Origin: Synaphobranchus kaupii | Lineage: Eukaryota > Chordata > Actinopteri > Anguilliformes > Synaphobranchidae | Reading direction: 5' to 3' | Assembly (NCBI GenBank): GCA_029718625.1 | Contig: CM056389.1 | Coordinates: forward strand, 14,165,723-14,229,722 | DNA length: 64,000 nt | Shown here: in pieces, positions 27,301 through 38,265 of the stretch | How the letters are laid out: each line of letters begins with the position of its first letter | Numbering within the stretch: the stretch's first letter is position 1 | Notes under the pieces: generated by a model | Seen by the model: only the letters and a program-made list of their open reading frames with translations | Told to the model about the DNA's origin: nothing | Databases searched by the model: none | Translations under genes and position numbers: made by a program

Positions 27301-28868
27301 TTCATTTTTAAAAAGGCAGTTTATTTGAAAACGTCATTTTTTCAAATAAACGTTCAAATAAAAGGTAATGAGAGGTGATTAAAAAAAATCCATATCCTGC
27401 ATACAATAATGTTTGAGGTTCGGCCATAGGTCGGGGTGTTCTCTCCACGCCTTCTTACAAAGCCACCGAAGGCTTTTATGTTTTTTTCATACTTTTTATG
27501 TTTTTAATGGGGCATTAAAATGAAACTGAAAATAGCTTCAATATGAGACATGAATGTTATGAGAATAGATTCAATGATAATAACCATATTATCACTAAAT
27601 TATAACTCATAGAATAAGTTATTGATTGAAATTATATTGTATATATTTATATTATATTGTTTTCAATTGTTGGGCGTGTCAGTTGTTGAAAATAATTTTC
27701 ATTTAATAATATTTTGGCATGCAAAAATCACTGAAACATAGGTGAAATCAGCGCTAGATATTTTTTCACTTCTGGGTACTGCATCTATTAATCTTGTCAA
27801 TTTTCACAAGAAATGTTTTCTTTCCAATATCTTGTCGATTACCGTTTACTATTTTTACTTATGTTATAATTGCCTGGTTGGTATAATGTTGTTTTGAAGA
27901 AGACAGATGTTTTAACAGGACAGATGCCCTGTGTCCATATTAAAAAAAACACAGCTTGACTTACTTTTCAGTAAAGTTCCAAACATCAAAAATATTTTTA
28001 TGTTTATGTTCAAGGAGGTTGGCATGGTTACTAATGTCCTATTTGACATATTTGACTCTTTGAGTCATGCAGGTGTCAGTCGCTGGTTGACAAGTCACAG
28101 CTCAGCAGCGGTGCTCATGTGTGCCGACAGTCAGTTGAGAAAAAGCCACTTTATTTTAACATGGCTCCACATTAACCAGGGAAGGTTTTCTTGATTGAAT
28201 TGATTTTTTTTTTCTTAAGTTGGGCAGTTGTTTTGATTCAATCTGGGCCTGTGTCTTGCCTGCATGTCCGATATAATTAAGTTCTCCTGAATCCGAAGCA
28301 GCGGTTCTCTATTTTCAAAACAATATGAGAGAAACACCCAAGTAATAAGGAAGCATGTTACGAATAACAAAAATAAACCCCACTGTGACGGGGTGTCAGA
28401 GACGACGGCTGCTTTTTAAATATCCGCTGGAAGTAACGGCGCTCCACTGAATCCATTTTGACCCATCAGATGCCTCTTCAAAATGTCACAACCAATTAAA
28501 ACTGACAAGGGAAATGGCTCGTCAGTGAATGAAGCTGTGAAGCTTTAATGAAACCAAATAACTTTCTCTCCTGAAATAATCTTCTTTGATTAGACACAAA
28601 TCGGATAAAACATAAAAACCGCTGGAAGCTTCAATAGATTACGCAGTCGTTGAGGCTATGGGTGTCCTTTAATAAATTAATTATCGATGTGAACTCGAAT
28701 GGACGTTTTAGGGTTATTTTTCTCAAGGAGACGACAATTAACGTTGGATTATCGCAATAAAAGTAGCAGTGTAACTCTTTGGAATATTAATTTATTTTTG
28801 TAATAAACTTTCTATTTAGAGTTAGAGTTTAGGGGGTGGGGGCAGCACAGATGATAACAACCAACATA
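27301..28868. other. Unique non-coding DNA with possible conserved block
   Basis: No gene recognised. The part at 28430-28670 is repeat-free with several TAAT/ATTA sites (CAACCAATTAAAACTGACAA, CTTTGATTAGACACAAAT) and is another candidate conserved element. The remainder is AT-rich and featureless. Confidence 0.35.
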
Positions 28869-29407
28869 CACTGCCTGGCCAAAAAAAAGTTGCACACTCT
28901 AATATTTTGTTGGATTGCATTTAGCTTTGATTATGGCGCGCATTCGTTGTGGCATTGTTTCGACAACCTTATGCAACGTCACAACATTTATTTCAGAGTT
29001 GCATTGCATTTTTGGCCGAGATCTTGTATTGACGACGGGAGAGTCGAACCACTCCGTAAAGTCTTCTCCAGCACATCCCAAGGACTTTCAATGGGGTTAC
29101 GGTCCGGACTCTGGTGGCCAATTCATGTGTGAAAATGATTCCTCATGCTCCCTGAACCGCTCTTTCATAATTTGAGCCCGATGAATCTTGGCATTGTCGT
29201 CCTGGAATATGCCCATTGATGGGATAACCTGGTCATTCAGTACATTCAGGTACTCAGCTGACTTCATTTTATTGCTGCATAACGTTGCTAAGCCTAGACC
29301 TGACCAGTTTAAGCAACCCCAGATCATAACACTGCCTCCAGAGGCTTGTACAGTGGGCACTATGCATGACGGGTGCAACGGCAACTTTTTTTTCTGGCCA
29401 GGCAGTG
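28869..29407 (-). pseudogene. Internally deleted Tc1 transposon with both terminal repeats
   Basis: TA dinucleotides at 28867 and 29408 flank inverted ends CACTGCCTGGCCAAAAAAAA and TTTTTTTCTGGCCAGGCAGTG. The minus strand keeps only the C-terminal half of a transposase: [16 protein letters not shown], then [17 protein letters not shown] with the second catalytic [16 protein letters not shown], and VVTLHKVVETMPQRMRAIIK to the terminus after a frameshift. The DNA-binding domain and first catalytic D are deleted. At 539 bp it could only have moved with a transposase supplied in trans. Confidence 0.92.
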
Positions 29408-29590
29408 TATAATGGAACTATTGGAATACTCATTTCTAATTTCCTGCTCCTTCTCTAGTCTCCTACCCCACTTCCTCACTTCCTTCAGTCTGCTAGCCAG
29501 GATGGTGCCACTAAATTACCCATCTCTCCCTCCTGCGGGCGCTTTGTTCCCCTTCTTTCCCTCCTCTTTTGAATTTCATGTCCATTTATT

Positions 29591-29592
<2 letters not shown>

Positions 29593-29626
<34 letters not shown>
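29593..29626. repeat. (CT)n microsatellite
   Basis: About 17 perfect CT units. Confidence 0.95.
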
Positions 29627-29629
<3 letters not shown>

Positions 29630-29717
29630 AAGTGCACCTTGTATTTACATTTTGCTGATGCTCATCCTGTTCTGGCTTGAAATGTATTTTTTACGTACAG
29701 TCTTATTTTTAAAGCTT

Positions 29718-29850
29718 GATATTTACTGAAGCAAATTAGGTTAAGTACCTTACTCAAGGTCCTTAATGGCACTGTGGCCCTCCTGGGAATTGAACCAGCA
29801 AGCTCAGAGTTGCAAGCCCCATTGACTGCACAACCAACCTGTGTAGTGCA
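29718..29850 (-). mobile_element. tRNA-derived SINE fragment
   Basis: Matches the SINE at 49602-49830 in the same orientation: GAAGCAAATTAGGTTAAGTACC here, GAAGCAAGTCAGGTTAAGTA there. The tRNA-like head contains TGGGAATTGAACC, the complement of a degenerate box B. Tail and 5' extremity are not recognisable, so the copy is partial and old. Confidence 0.7.
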
Positions 29851-29960
29851 TCTTCCATTTAGGGTTTTCTCTGGAGAAATACCCCAGGAGGACTCCGGTG
29901 ATCCTGTTTGTTGACACTCAATATTCACTTGAGCAGTAGTATTCATCTGGAGTTCTACAA

Positions 29961-29988
29961 ACAAACACACACAAACACACACACACAC

Positions 29989-30083
<95 letters not shown>

Positions 30084-30113
30084 CGCACACACGCACACAC
30101 ACACACGCACACA
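29961..30113. repeat. (CA)n microsatellite with CG interruptions
   Basis: Long CA array, starting with ACAAACAC units and broken by several CGCACAC interruptions, mostly in its distal half. Confidence 0.96.
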
Positions 30114-30655
30114 GGCTGGCAGGGAGCCTAACCTTTTATTCAGAAAAAAACTGCGATAGTGACCTCTGTCACTCCCCTTAAACTCCTGGATAACTATGTT
30201 TTCTCCTCCAAAGGCTGTCCACACTTAGTCACTTCCCATCACAGTTTGTCTTCCCATGCCTTCCCCCGCTGGTCCCCTCTATTGATTATGTCTCCCTACC
30301 TGTCAGTTAACTCAGTCATAAGTCCTCTTATATCTAGACTGATGTCCACCCTTGACCCTCTCTCATCCAGATGAGCGTAAACTTCAGCAGGGGCCGGCCC
30401 ACGTCTCCGCTGCCTCGAGTCAAAGTACGGTCAACAAGCGGGGGGGGTGGCGCGCACTCGCAGAATACCGCTGACCTCTCCCCTCTTCAGTATGTTATCT
30501 CTGTTCCCCTCTCCCTCTGTGATGATCTTTTAAAACTTCTGCTCTGTTCAACACAGTGGGGCACGTCTTCCAGTCACACACTCGCTGCCATGAGAATATC
30601 TGCTGCTGCCCTAATCTTCTATGCTTCCTTACAAGCTGTGAATGAAAACACAGCC
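30114..30655. other. Unique non-coding DNA
   Basis: No gene recognised. A GC-rich patch at 30390-30470 (GGGGGGGTGGCGCGCACTCG) is short. The 98-codon open frame over it has no known domain. Confidence 0.4.
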
Positions 30656-31050
30656 GTCACACTTTAAACAAAGTCTCCATATAAAGGCTTTATATAGCCC
30701 ATATAAAGCCTTCATAAACGTAACATAATGGCTTCATAAATCATAGATAAGCAAATGTCATGCTTCATAAAGGTTGACCATAACACCACCTTATGCAACA
30801 TGCCAAATGTGGCATAACCAATAATGTCACCTGGCTAATTGCTATACATTATACAGGGTGACATAAAACATGCTTATGTAGGATGCTAGGCTAACTGTGA
30901 TGCATTTAGCATAACATATTGCATAAGAAGGTGCTATGTCGCCCTTGATGTTTGGTTATGTATGATTTATGAAGTCATTATGTCACATTTATGAAGGCTT
31001 TATATATGCTATATAAAGCATTTATATTGAGACTTTGTTTAAAGTGTGAC
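30656..31050. mobile_element. MITE with about 90-bp terminal inverted repeats
   Basis: The left end GTCACACTTTAAACAAAGTC and the right end GACTTTGTTTAAAGTGTGAC are perfect inverted copies. The inverted similarity continues for about 90 bp (TATAAAGCCTTCATAAA, then CATAATGNCTTCATAAATCA on both sides). The middle has further recurrences of GCATAACATA/TATGCAAC-type words. Length is 395 bp with no coding capacity. A hAT-type non-autonomous element is possible, but I could not fix the target duplication. Confidence 0.85.
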
Positions 31051-31519
31051 CAACACCAGTGTATGTCTGTAGCAGGGTGTAGGGCCAGCGCTGTTTTTGA
31101 TTAAATCGGCTCCTCTCGCCCCAGGTTGAAATGTACATTCAAGGCACCGGCCTTGCTTACCTGTGTGGCTTTGCATTGCAAATGGATGCACACACATCGC
31201 GATTCTGGAGTATGAGCTTCCAACCACTGTTTTCTGTTTGCCGGATGATTTCTATTCCACGTCGACATCACCTTATGGTGTACAACATCAAGTATCTCCC
31301 CCCCAAAATGTGCCAAACAATCTTCCTTCTTTCAAAGTCACAGACCTCCCCTGTGGTAGCCGTGCCAGTCATAAATACAGGCAACCAAGCCTGTCCCCAT
31401 GCAAGCTGGGATATGATTGGCTTAATTCAAGATGAGCCCACACCTCTGTGGCAGTCTCTGTTTTGCATAATTTTATTGTCACTGTTTAACCCAGGTATTT
31501 CCATTTTTGTTCACTACTG
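31051..31519. other. Unique non-coding DNA
   Basis: No gene established. A 238-codon plus-strand frame starts at 31131 but its second half lies in the Harbinger element and is antisense to transposase sequence, so I do not treat it as coding. AAATGTACATTCAAGGCACC around 31127-31190 is compact and may be conserved. Confidence 0.35.
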
Positions 31520-32632
31520 GCTGGATTCAGTGATGGCAAACTTTAGCCAGGCTCTTGTGTGCACCTCCTATATGTGGGGTGATCAAGGCGTAACTTGGGT
31601 GCTCCATGGGGGCATATCTGAAATGTGGGGGCTTGATATTCAAATTACCTTAGACGTTTCTTGTACGTGCCCCATACATTGCCAGATTTCTACTAAAAGA
31701 TATGTGTGGGGGTATGCGTTTTCAACGGTTTCTCTAATAACCACATTTGCCCTTGTAAAATCCTCCGTGATGCATCGTAGTTGCTCTTGGGTGGTGGGGC
31801 AGGCAATTAAAGTATTGATACATCGTATCCTAGCCTTGATGAATTGATCATAATTCCTAGGTATTGACGACTGGGATATACCCATCACCTCTCCTGTCAC
31901 ACGCCGGAAGGATCCTGGGGCCAGGAAGGAGAGAGAGAGAGCTTGTAACCTTGCGGAGCACCGGTACACTGTGCGAGTCGTTAATTTGCACTTACAAATA
32001 ATTTTGGAACTGCTGACACAAAGTGCAAAATCGTCCGTCTGTTAAAGCGAAAATGATCCAGACCCGGCTATCACTTAATCCTAAAACATCTAATCACCCA
32101 CTCCTCCTCTCCCTGAGGCACAAGACCACATTCACTGCCGGACACGTTGCTCGACGAATGCGGTCACTGCAAATCTGGAGGGGTTAATATACCTCCACAG
32201 AGATAACAAAATTGAAATCATGTGCTTTAAATTGGGTGATATGGTAGTGACGGTCAATCATACTTTTACACATTTTATGACAGCTCTTTGACAATCGCAA
32301 GTATAGGCCAAGGGGGAATAAGACCAATATTATGTGCGAATAACATGCACTCTTTCTAACATCCATTCACAATTACGACAGATGCTCTATTTTTCATAAT
32401 CATCTATTGGTGGCGCTAAACATAAAACCTTTTTTTTTTCTAACAAAATTCGAGGGGGTAAATAATGATGAAGTGAAACCTCTGAATCCGCATATCTTTC
32501 AGACACACCTAATGCTTAACAAATCTCCGCCCTTTACGGCATAGGAGAGACACTTAAACCGGCGCGCAAGTCAAAATATCTGAACCGCAAATAGATCAAG
32601 TTTTAAGTAGTTATCTCTACTCTGAATCTGGC
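31520..32632 (-). pseudogene. PIF/Harbinger element (family 1) with transposase N-terminal remnant
   Basis: Ends GCTGGATTCAG (31520) and CTGAATCTGGC (to 32632) are inverted copies. The minus strand has an open frame of 109 codons with LSFLAPGSFRRVTGEVMGIS followed by QSSIPRNYDQF and INTLIACPTT, recognisable as the N-terminal helix-turn-helix part of HARBI1-like transposases. The catalytic part is missing. Related sequence is present at 49513-50690 and 59136-62440 (shared GACTGGGATATACCC, CCAGGAAGGAGAGA and TTTTTATGACAGCT-type words), so three copies of one family lie in this window. Confidence 0.85.
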
Positions 32633-33018
32633 TCTGCCTGTATGTATGATGTGTGTCTTGTTAATTCACCCGCGGCTCTTTTCTGGTTTCTCCCCCGTCT
32701 CTCGTCAGAGGTATCTCAGGATTCACCGCTCGTTCTTTTCTTTTCTCTAAGCTCTTCTCCTTGCAGACATCGCAGTGCCTTAGCATTGCTCCCCACAAGT
32801 TCGCCCTCAAATACAACTTGACAGTGTTCCGCGAGTTGCAGTTTTTTAAAGCAGTTTTTTAAAGTGGGTCACAATCTCTGCCACGCATTCCAGTGCCTGT
32901 TTTCTCGTTCACAGTTGTTGGCCTTATGCAAACACTTTATTAAATTTAAGTAAAATATTAATATCTGCCGCTGACTTGTGCTCGGAAATGATAATTTAAT
33001 GCAAAATCAATGCCTAAT
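32633..33018. other. Unique non-coding DNA
   Basis: Nothing recognised; slight CpG enrichment at 32670-32830. Confidence 0.4.
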
Positions 33019-33068
33019 GTTTTACATTTCAGCAATTAGCAGATGCTCTTATTGCTCTTAGACAATTA
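33019..33068 (-). mobile_element. Degenerate SINE/L2 3' tail
   Basis: TTAGCAGATGCTCTTATTGC followed by TCTTAGACAATTACA is a mutated complement of the L2/SINE tail. A SINE-like AGCTGGAT follows at about 33121. Only the tail is convincing; what lies beyond (33150-33340, containing TTTTCTCCCAGTTTGG) may be another old SINE that I cannot confirm. Confidence 0.55.
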
Positions 33069-34594
33069 CATTTTTTTTATATATATATTTTTTTTTTTTT
33101 ACACACAATCCTTTTTTACAGCTGGATGTTTTATTTTTATTTTTTAAATTTCAATTTTATTTAGTTTCAGATTTTTTCCGTTTTCTCCCAGTTTGGTAGC
33201 GAATTGTACCCTATGTCGTGTAGCAACTGCTTGAGAATTCGCCGCTGCACAACTCCTCCCGTCGGCCGGTAGTAGGAAGGAAGCCAGCCCCCCTTGTATA
33301 ACCCCAGTTATAAAAAGCGCCACCCCGAGCCTGGACAACACACTGACTGACTGCTACCTTGGCCTTTTGAAGCCTCCCCGCTGCTGTGCTTTCCGTCTCT
33401 GACTGGATCTCATGCCGAAAGGAACCACTCTAGGGCTTATTTAGGGCTACATCATTACCGGAGTCAGATCTAGAGGCCTGATGATTACGAGGTCCCCTAG
33501 GGAAAGGGGTACTTAACGTATATTTCTGGGTGCCATATCCCCTGTACTTATTCACATGCACACCCATACATCTGCATGCAGACGCGCACACGCACACACT
33601 CGCGTGCTCGCACGCGCACACTCACACCGATGAAATGGTTCGGTGTTTAGTCTTAGAAAAATGTCCATCTTGCTCTGTAGGGTAAAGTCTAATCCTTTAA
33701 GGCAAATGAAAAGGCCACTTGATTAAAAACAAATCAATTGTGTATAATCAGATTTTAAATTGATACAATGATATAAAAGATTTTCAGAGAATGAGAATTA
33801 AGCTTGAGCATACCCTTAAATAAACTGAAAGAAAAAGCCCTGTTAAGGACAAATGCAATTCATAAAATCGTGGTTTAGTAATCTAATAAATTAATAATGC
33901 AGTTTCCATGTGAGGCCAGCATGTTCTTTACACCTTGTTATCATGGAAAGCTATATTATTATTATTATTAGACAGATTTATATCAGCACTATAATAATAC
34001 ATGTTTCATATATTAATAAAGAAACAGTGCTAGAATAAATCAGTCCAATCTATTTCTGCTGAGTGGGTTGATGAGGCAGTCTAACTCGATGGTATTTTCA
34101 TAAGAAAAGAAAGAATAGTTTCATAAGATAACTACTCTTTCTGCTCTTTGCAATATTAAACAAGGGAGATAAAATCTACTGGCATGGCACCATTGTGTCA
34201 TATTGAAATCTTCTACAATTTTGAGTGGCTTTCAGCCAGTAGCTCTACAATATCTTTCTGTACAGTAGTAACTAGGTAAATGTCTGTATGCAGTTTTATG
34301 AATAGATGGTGCAGTATACTCTCACATTTTTAAATTGCGTCCAGACAAACTTGACTGTTTCTGTTTGAGGTAAATAAATTGAGGGCAGTTTGACTTTCAG
34401 TGGCATGTGTGTAATCAGAACGTGCATTTACGCGTCGTTACCTTTAGGCAAAGACCCGCTTAGACTTTCTCATTTTTTAAATAAAATGCGCCAATCACAA
34501 CCCCACTAGTATTTTTCTCCATCATGTATTCTTTCATCTTCACTGTACAGTAACTCATTTCAGCTATGCTATCATAATCAATGGTTGAAACACT
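33069..34594. other. Unique non-coding DNA
   Basis: T-rich low complexity at 33070-33170, possible SINE debris to 33340, short CGCACACGC-type runs at 33580-33620, then AT-rich unique DNA. No gene recognised. Confidence 0.4.
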
Positions 34595-34751
34595 GATGGT
34601 GTCATGGTTTCTGGCAGCCTGCTGTTGTTTCTGCGGTCGTTCTTTCGTTTGACACATCGGGTCTAATCTATCGGATTTTTCCGCCTCCGTTTCGGTGTTT
34701 AAATCTCGCCCGGCAATTATTCCTTTCGCGTGTTTTGGATTTCCTGCTGGT

Positions 34752-34759
34752 TATAAATA
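34752..34759 (+). promoter_or_regulatory. TATA box of solo LTR family 1
   Basis: TATAAATA, retained at the corresponding place in the 61-kb copy (GGCTATAAATACC on its sense strand). Transcription should start about 25-30 bp downstream, placing the hairpins in the transcribed leader. Confidence 0.65.
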
Positions 34760-34843
34760 GCCCAGGACTTCCGCATTTCCGACGCTTCGATATTGTCTTT
34801 GCTATTTGATTATCGGAGTCAGTAAGGTAGAGGATAGCTGTCT

Positions 34844-34877
34844 CTACGTTTCTGGTTGTTACTCGTCAGAAACGTAG
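34844..34877 (+). other. Perfect 11-bp hairpin in LTR family 1
   Basis: CTACGTTTCTG and CAGAAACGTAG pair perfectly around a 12-nt loop, about 60-65 nt after the likely start site. In the other copy (61717-61752) the arm is GCTGCATTTCT on the sense strand: the third pair changes from A-T to G-C on both sides, while one CpG has decayed to give a mismatch. Confidence 0.75.
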
Positions 34878-34958
34878 GTAGTCCGGTTAAAGAGTTAGGG
34901 TAAAGATTTATTTAGTCTTTTTGTTTCCTTTTCTCTCTTTATCCTTTTATATTCCTCT

Positions 34959-35010
34959 ACCTGTTACCTTTTGTTCTGCTCCTTCACACCTAGAGCTGTA
35001 GGTAACAGGT
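34959..35010 (+). other. Nested hairpin in LTR family 1
   Basis: Outer stem ACCTGTTACC / GGTAACAGGT is perfect over 10 bp. Within its 32-nt loop GCTC (34978-34981) faces GAGC (34993-34996). In the 61-kb copy the outer stem keeps ACCTGTT / AACAGGT and the inner pair becomes AGCT / AGCT. Confidence 0.7.
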
Positions 35011-35326
35011 TATTTTTCTATTACGCTTCTTTCGCCCTTGTTACACGGGCTTTCTTTTGTTTTTCTCTGACCTCTAGTTATACGCCTCTTGTGTGAGTGC
35101 GTGAGGTTCCTTTGTTGTTTACTACTCGCGATGGCCGAGTTTGCCCTCTTTTGGGGTTGTTTTGTGTTGGCTTACGCCGGGAGGTTTTGATTCCCATTAT
35201 TTTGTTTCATTTCTCCCGTTACTGCGGAGCTGTCCGCTTAGTGGCGTATTTCTCACGAAATCCGCTTTCAGATTCCTTGGTTGTGGCATTTGGGTCTCCG
35301 AACCTTACACTCCCCCTTACAGATGG

Positions 35327-38198
35327 ACTGCTATAAATTTATAATGCTTTATTTTTTAAACATATGATTTAAACAATAAACAATTATGATTTAATTGACT
35401 CAATTTCCATTTGTATTATTATTGTTAGTCTGTTCTTATAACTCTATCATTCTATCGAAAAGTGATCATTGCCTCTTGCCTCATTACAGATATACTTGTG
35501 CTGCAATTCACTCAACATTTATCTTTGGCATAAATTAATACCTATGCCATATCAGTACATTACACTCCTATCCAGAGTACCATACTGTAGGGGAGAGCAT
35601 CAGTGTTACTCTCAGAGAATACAAAAATATGGTATCGCCCAGAAGGAATAGAGGCCAATGTGTAATCAATAAGTGTAATGTTAGCCTCACAAAACATTAT
35701 TTGTATTGCAACTAAAAAAAGAATACCGCTACAGAGGTAACCTATCTTTATACAGCTACACTTAGCGTCGTCCAAAAGAAAACTCAAAGAAAAACAGAAA
35801 GAAACCTCATATCTTAAGAAGTGCCACATCCCTGAGTGAAAACTAGGCAAAGAAGTATTCTCAAATGGTAATGAGTCGGATTACAATTTTACCACGTTTG
35901 CATTAACTAATTGAAAATGTACAAATTAATTAAATCCAAATCTTAGTACAAAGGAACAACCAATACTGTCTCAGACGGGTTATATGCTCTCTCAACACTT
36001 CAGTCATTTGATCCTTCATTAACAACTTCATTATAATTCTGGGTGGGGGAAAAAAAGTCACCTCACGCATTTGATTCATGTCCGCCCTGATGTGAGCTAA
36101 TTTTTTACAGCAGGTGCTATTGTGGATTTGCATTAGTGATGTGTATTAGCTGCCATACATTCATATTACAAAAGCTCATTATCAAGTTCTATTCATGACC
36201 AGAAAATGGCCACGAATCAGGAAAATCTGCCACGGCCTTGTGCATTTTCAGATAATGCCCTGATGAAACGTGGCTCTCTTTAAAGCACCTGGATCTGCAT
36301 TGTTTCTTCAGGCTTGTTTATTGAAGCCTTTTCTGTCATTCCCATTTGTGTCTGTCTCAGTCTCACTCGCTCTTAGTTTCTGAACGACCCGCTCCTCCTC
36401 CCCTTGCCCGCAACACCCTGCCCTAGAGGAGCATGCCTGTGCCCAGAGAACATTCTCCAGTCATGTGTTTCCACAGCACATGTTCTTTAAGAAATTCTGC
36501 TTTTGTCTAACTTTTCACTAGATGCGTCATGTAGTTAAAAAAAAATAAAAAAAAAAACCTTTATTTTTTTCCATAGCCCCACCTCCACCTTTCCATTCTC
36601 TTGTTATTTCCAACTGTAATCAACACTCCAATATACCCAATTTATCCAATTTTATTGGCACGCACATCAAGTCCGTAATCAGAGCGAATAATAGCCTATC
36701 CAGCCTTCTCTCAGTGGTTTGTCCAAATTACCCAGCATTATACCGTATTTGAGTCTTCCAGAAAAGAACAGTTATGTTATCGTTGATGAGGCTTGCTGCA
36801 AAATGGGGGAAAAAGCGGGGAATGGGGAATAAAACGCATTGTAAAAATACACGGTAAAATCGTTCAGAGAAAGCTCAAAGCGTACAGTGCTACACAGAGC
36901 TCTCGTTGAGCTCTGGGTCAGCAGCAATATCTAAGCATGTAACTGTGTTTCATTTATCATGGGCGGAAATACACAAATGCAAAACCTAAATTCAATCAAG
37001 GGAATAACCAAAAGTTCCTTTCGGTATCAAAGGCTGATAGAGACTGTACCCAAGTTAGAAGATACACAACGAAAGGACACAGCCCGCACAGTGACATACA
37101 GTATACCATTCAGGGACAATATGTTAAGGAACCGTACTACCCACAGTGGAAGTGAATGCCCAAGACTTTCAGTTGAACGCTAAGAGATGCACCCGAGACT
37201 AGAGCAGATTTTCTATTGCATAAGGAAGCCATGCACTAGGTGGCCTTTAGTTACTAATGGGACTTGTTTTTTCCATCATTATCCATTGAATCCAGTATAT
37301 TACCAACTAAGGCATCAGATTTTTTTAAACCTAAGTTTTAAAAAAAACATTTATGTCCTCATTTGCAGTGTTTCCCCACCAACATGCAATGACATTATAA
37401 AACACACTTCAAACAACGCTATTCTAAAACATGTTGGACATTTTAAGGCACTCATGAAAGACTATTGTGTAAAAAAAAACAAATAATGTTTCAAAGAGGA
37501 ATAAATATATAGAAGGAAATTGAACAGACAGATAAATTGAGGCTCAATGACCACAATGAATAAAATAAATGATTCTAAAGAGGTATTAAAATGAGGTTTT
37601 CACCAAGGAATGGTCTTTAGGGAACTTTGCACCCTAAGAACCTTGGATTAACAGGTGGTGCCTAACCCCTAGGTCCAATTTCTCTGGTGGGTGGCTCGAT
37701 AAAAAAGAGCTTTTAAACTGTTATTACACTCTGCTAGGCCACCTCCACTGGGGGTGCTACTTAAGAGCAGCTAATCACTGTGATACAAAGACTAGCCATC
37801 AGGCCCATGGGGCTAGCCTTGAGAGATGCCAGTGCTATTAGTTCAATCTATAGTCCACCAATTGTACAGGAGGGAAGGGATATACTGCGGCACCTCCCAT
37901 AGCATGCCACTGCGCAGGTAATGCAATGTACTGTACATTGAAGTACTGCCTTCAAAGTGCCAAATAACCTTCACATTAATGATCACAGCTGACATTCAAA
38001 TGGCACAAGTCACCGAAGTAGTGATTTACAGCTAATCAGTGTCAGTGTACAGTATAAGGTGGTTGTAGAAATGCCAGCCATTCCTGTAAAAAATAGCATT
38101 CTCATAAATAAAAAAAACAGGAAATATGAATGTAGCGATACAGTTCCTCAACTCTTTACCCTGCTGTGGTGTATTTAAATCATTAAGTAATAAATGCA
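35327..38198. other. Unique AT-rich non-coding DNA
   Basis: No gene recognised. The stretch 36175-36300 (AGTTCTATTCATGACCAGAA onward) is repeat-free and of even composition, a possible conserved element. Nothing nameable in the remainder. Confidence 0.4.
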
Positions 38199-38265
38199 CT
38201 GATGTACGTCGCTCTGGATAAGAGCGTCTGCCAAATGACTATAATGTAATGTAATGTAATGTAAG
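38199..38265 (+). mobile_element. Severely truncated L2 tail
   Basis: ATGCACTGATGTACGTCGCT, then CTGGATAAGAGCGTCTGCC and (AATGT)4 match the last part of the L2 copy at 15375-15433, differing at very few sites. Only about 67 bp were inserted or remain. Confidence 0.85.

Larger units (their letters stand above)
34600..35321 (+). mobile_element. Solo LTR (family 1), 722 bp
   Basis: Begins TGTCATGGTT and ends CCCCTTACA, the TG...CA signature of LTRs. GATGG is perfectly duplicated at 34595-34599 and 35322-35326. A TATA box (TATAAATA, 34752-34759) precedes strong hairpins at 34844-34877 and 34959-35010. No gag or pol sequence is attached, so the element was reduced by recombination between its LTRs. 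A diverged copy in opposite orientation lies at 61289-61995. Five-base duplications suit Gypsy-type or ERV-like elements, but family assignment is open. Confidence 0.9.

Noticed and set aside
31131..31847. 238-codon plus-strand open frame, the longest outside simple repeats
   Set aside because: Its second half is antisense to Harbinger transposase sequence, its first half has no recognisable domain, and there are no splice or promoter signals I could defend.
34595..35326. Endogenous retrovirus with genes
   Set aside because: Only LTR sequence lies between the GATGG duplications, and no gag, pol or env similarity adjoins any of the three LTRs.
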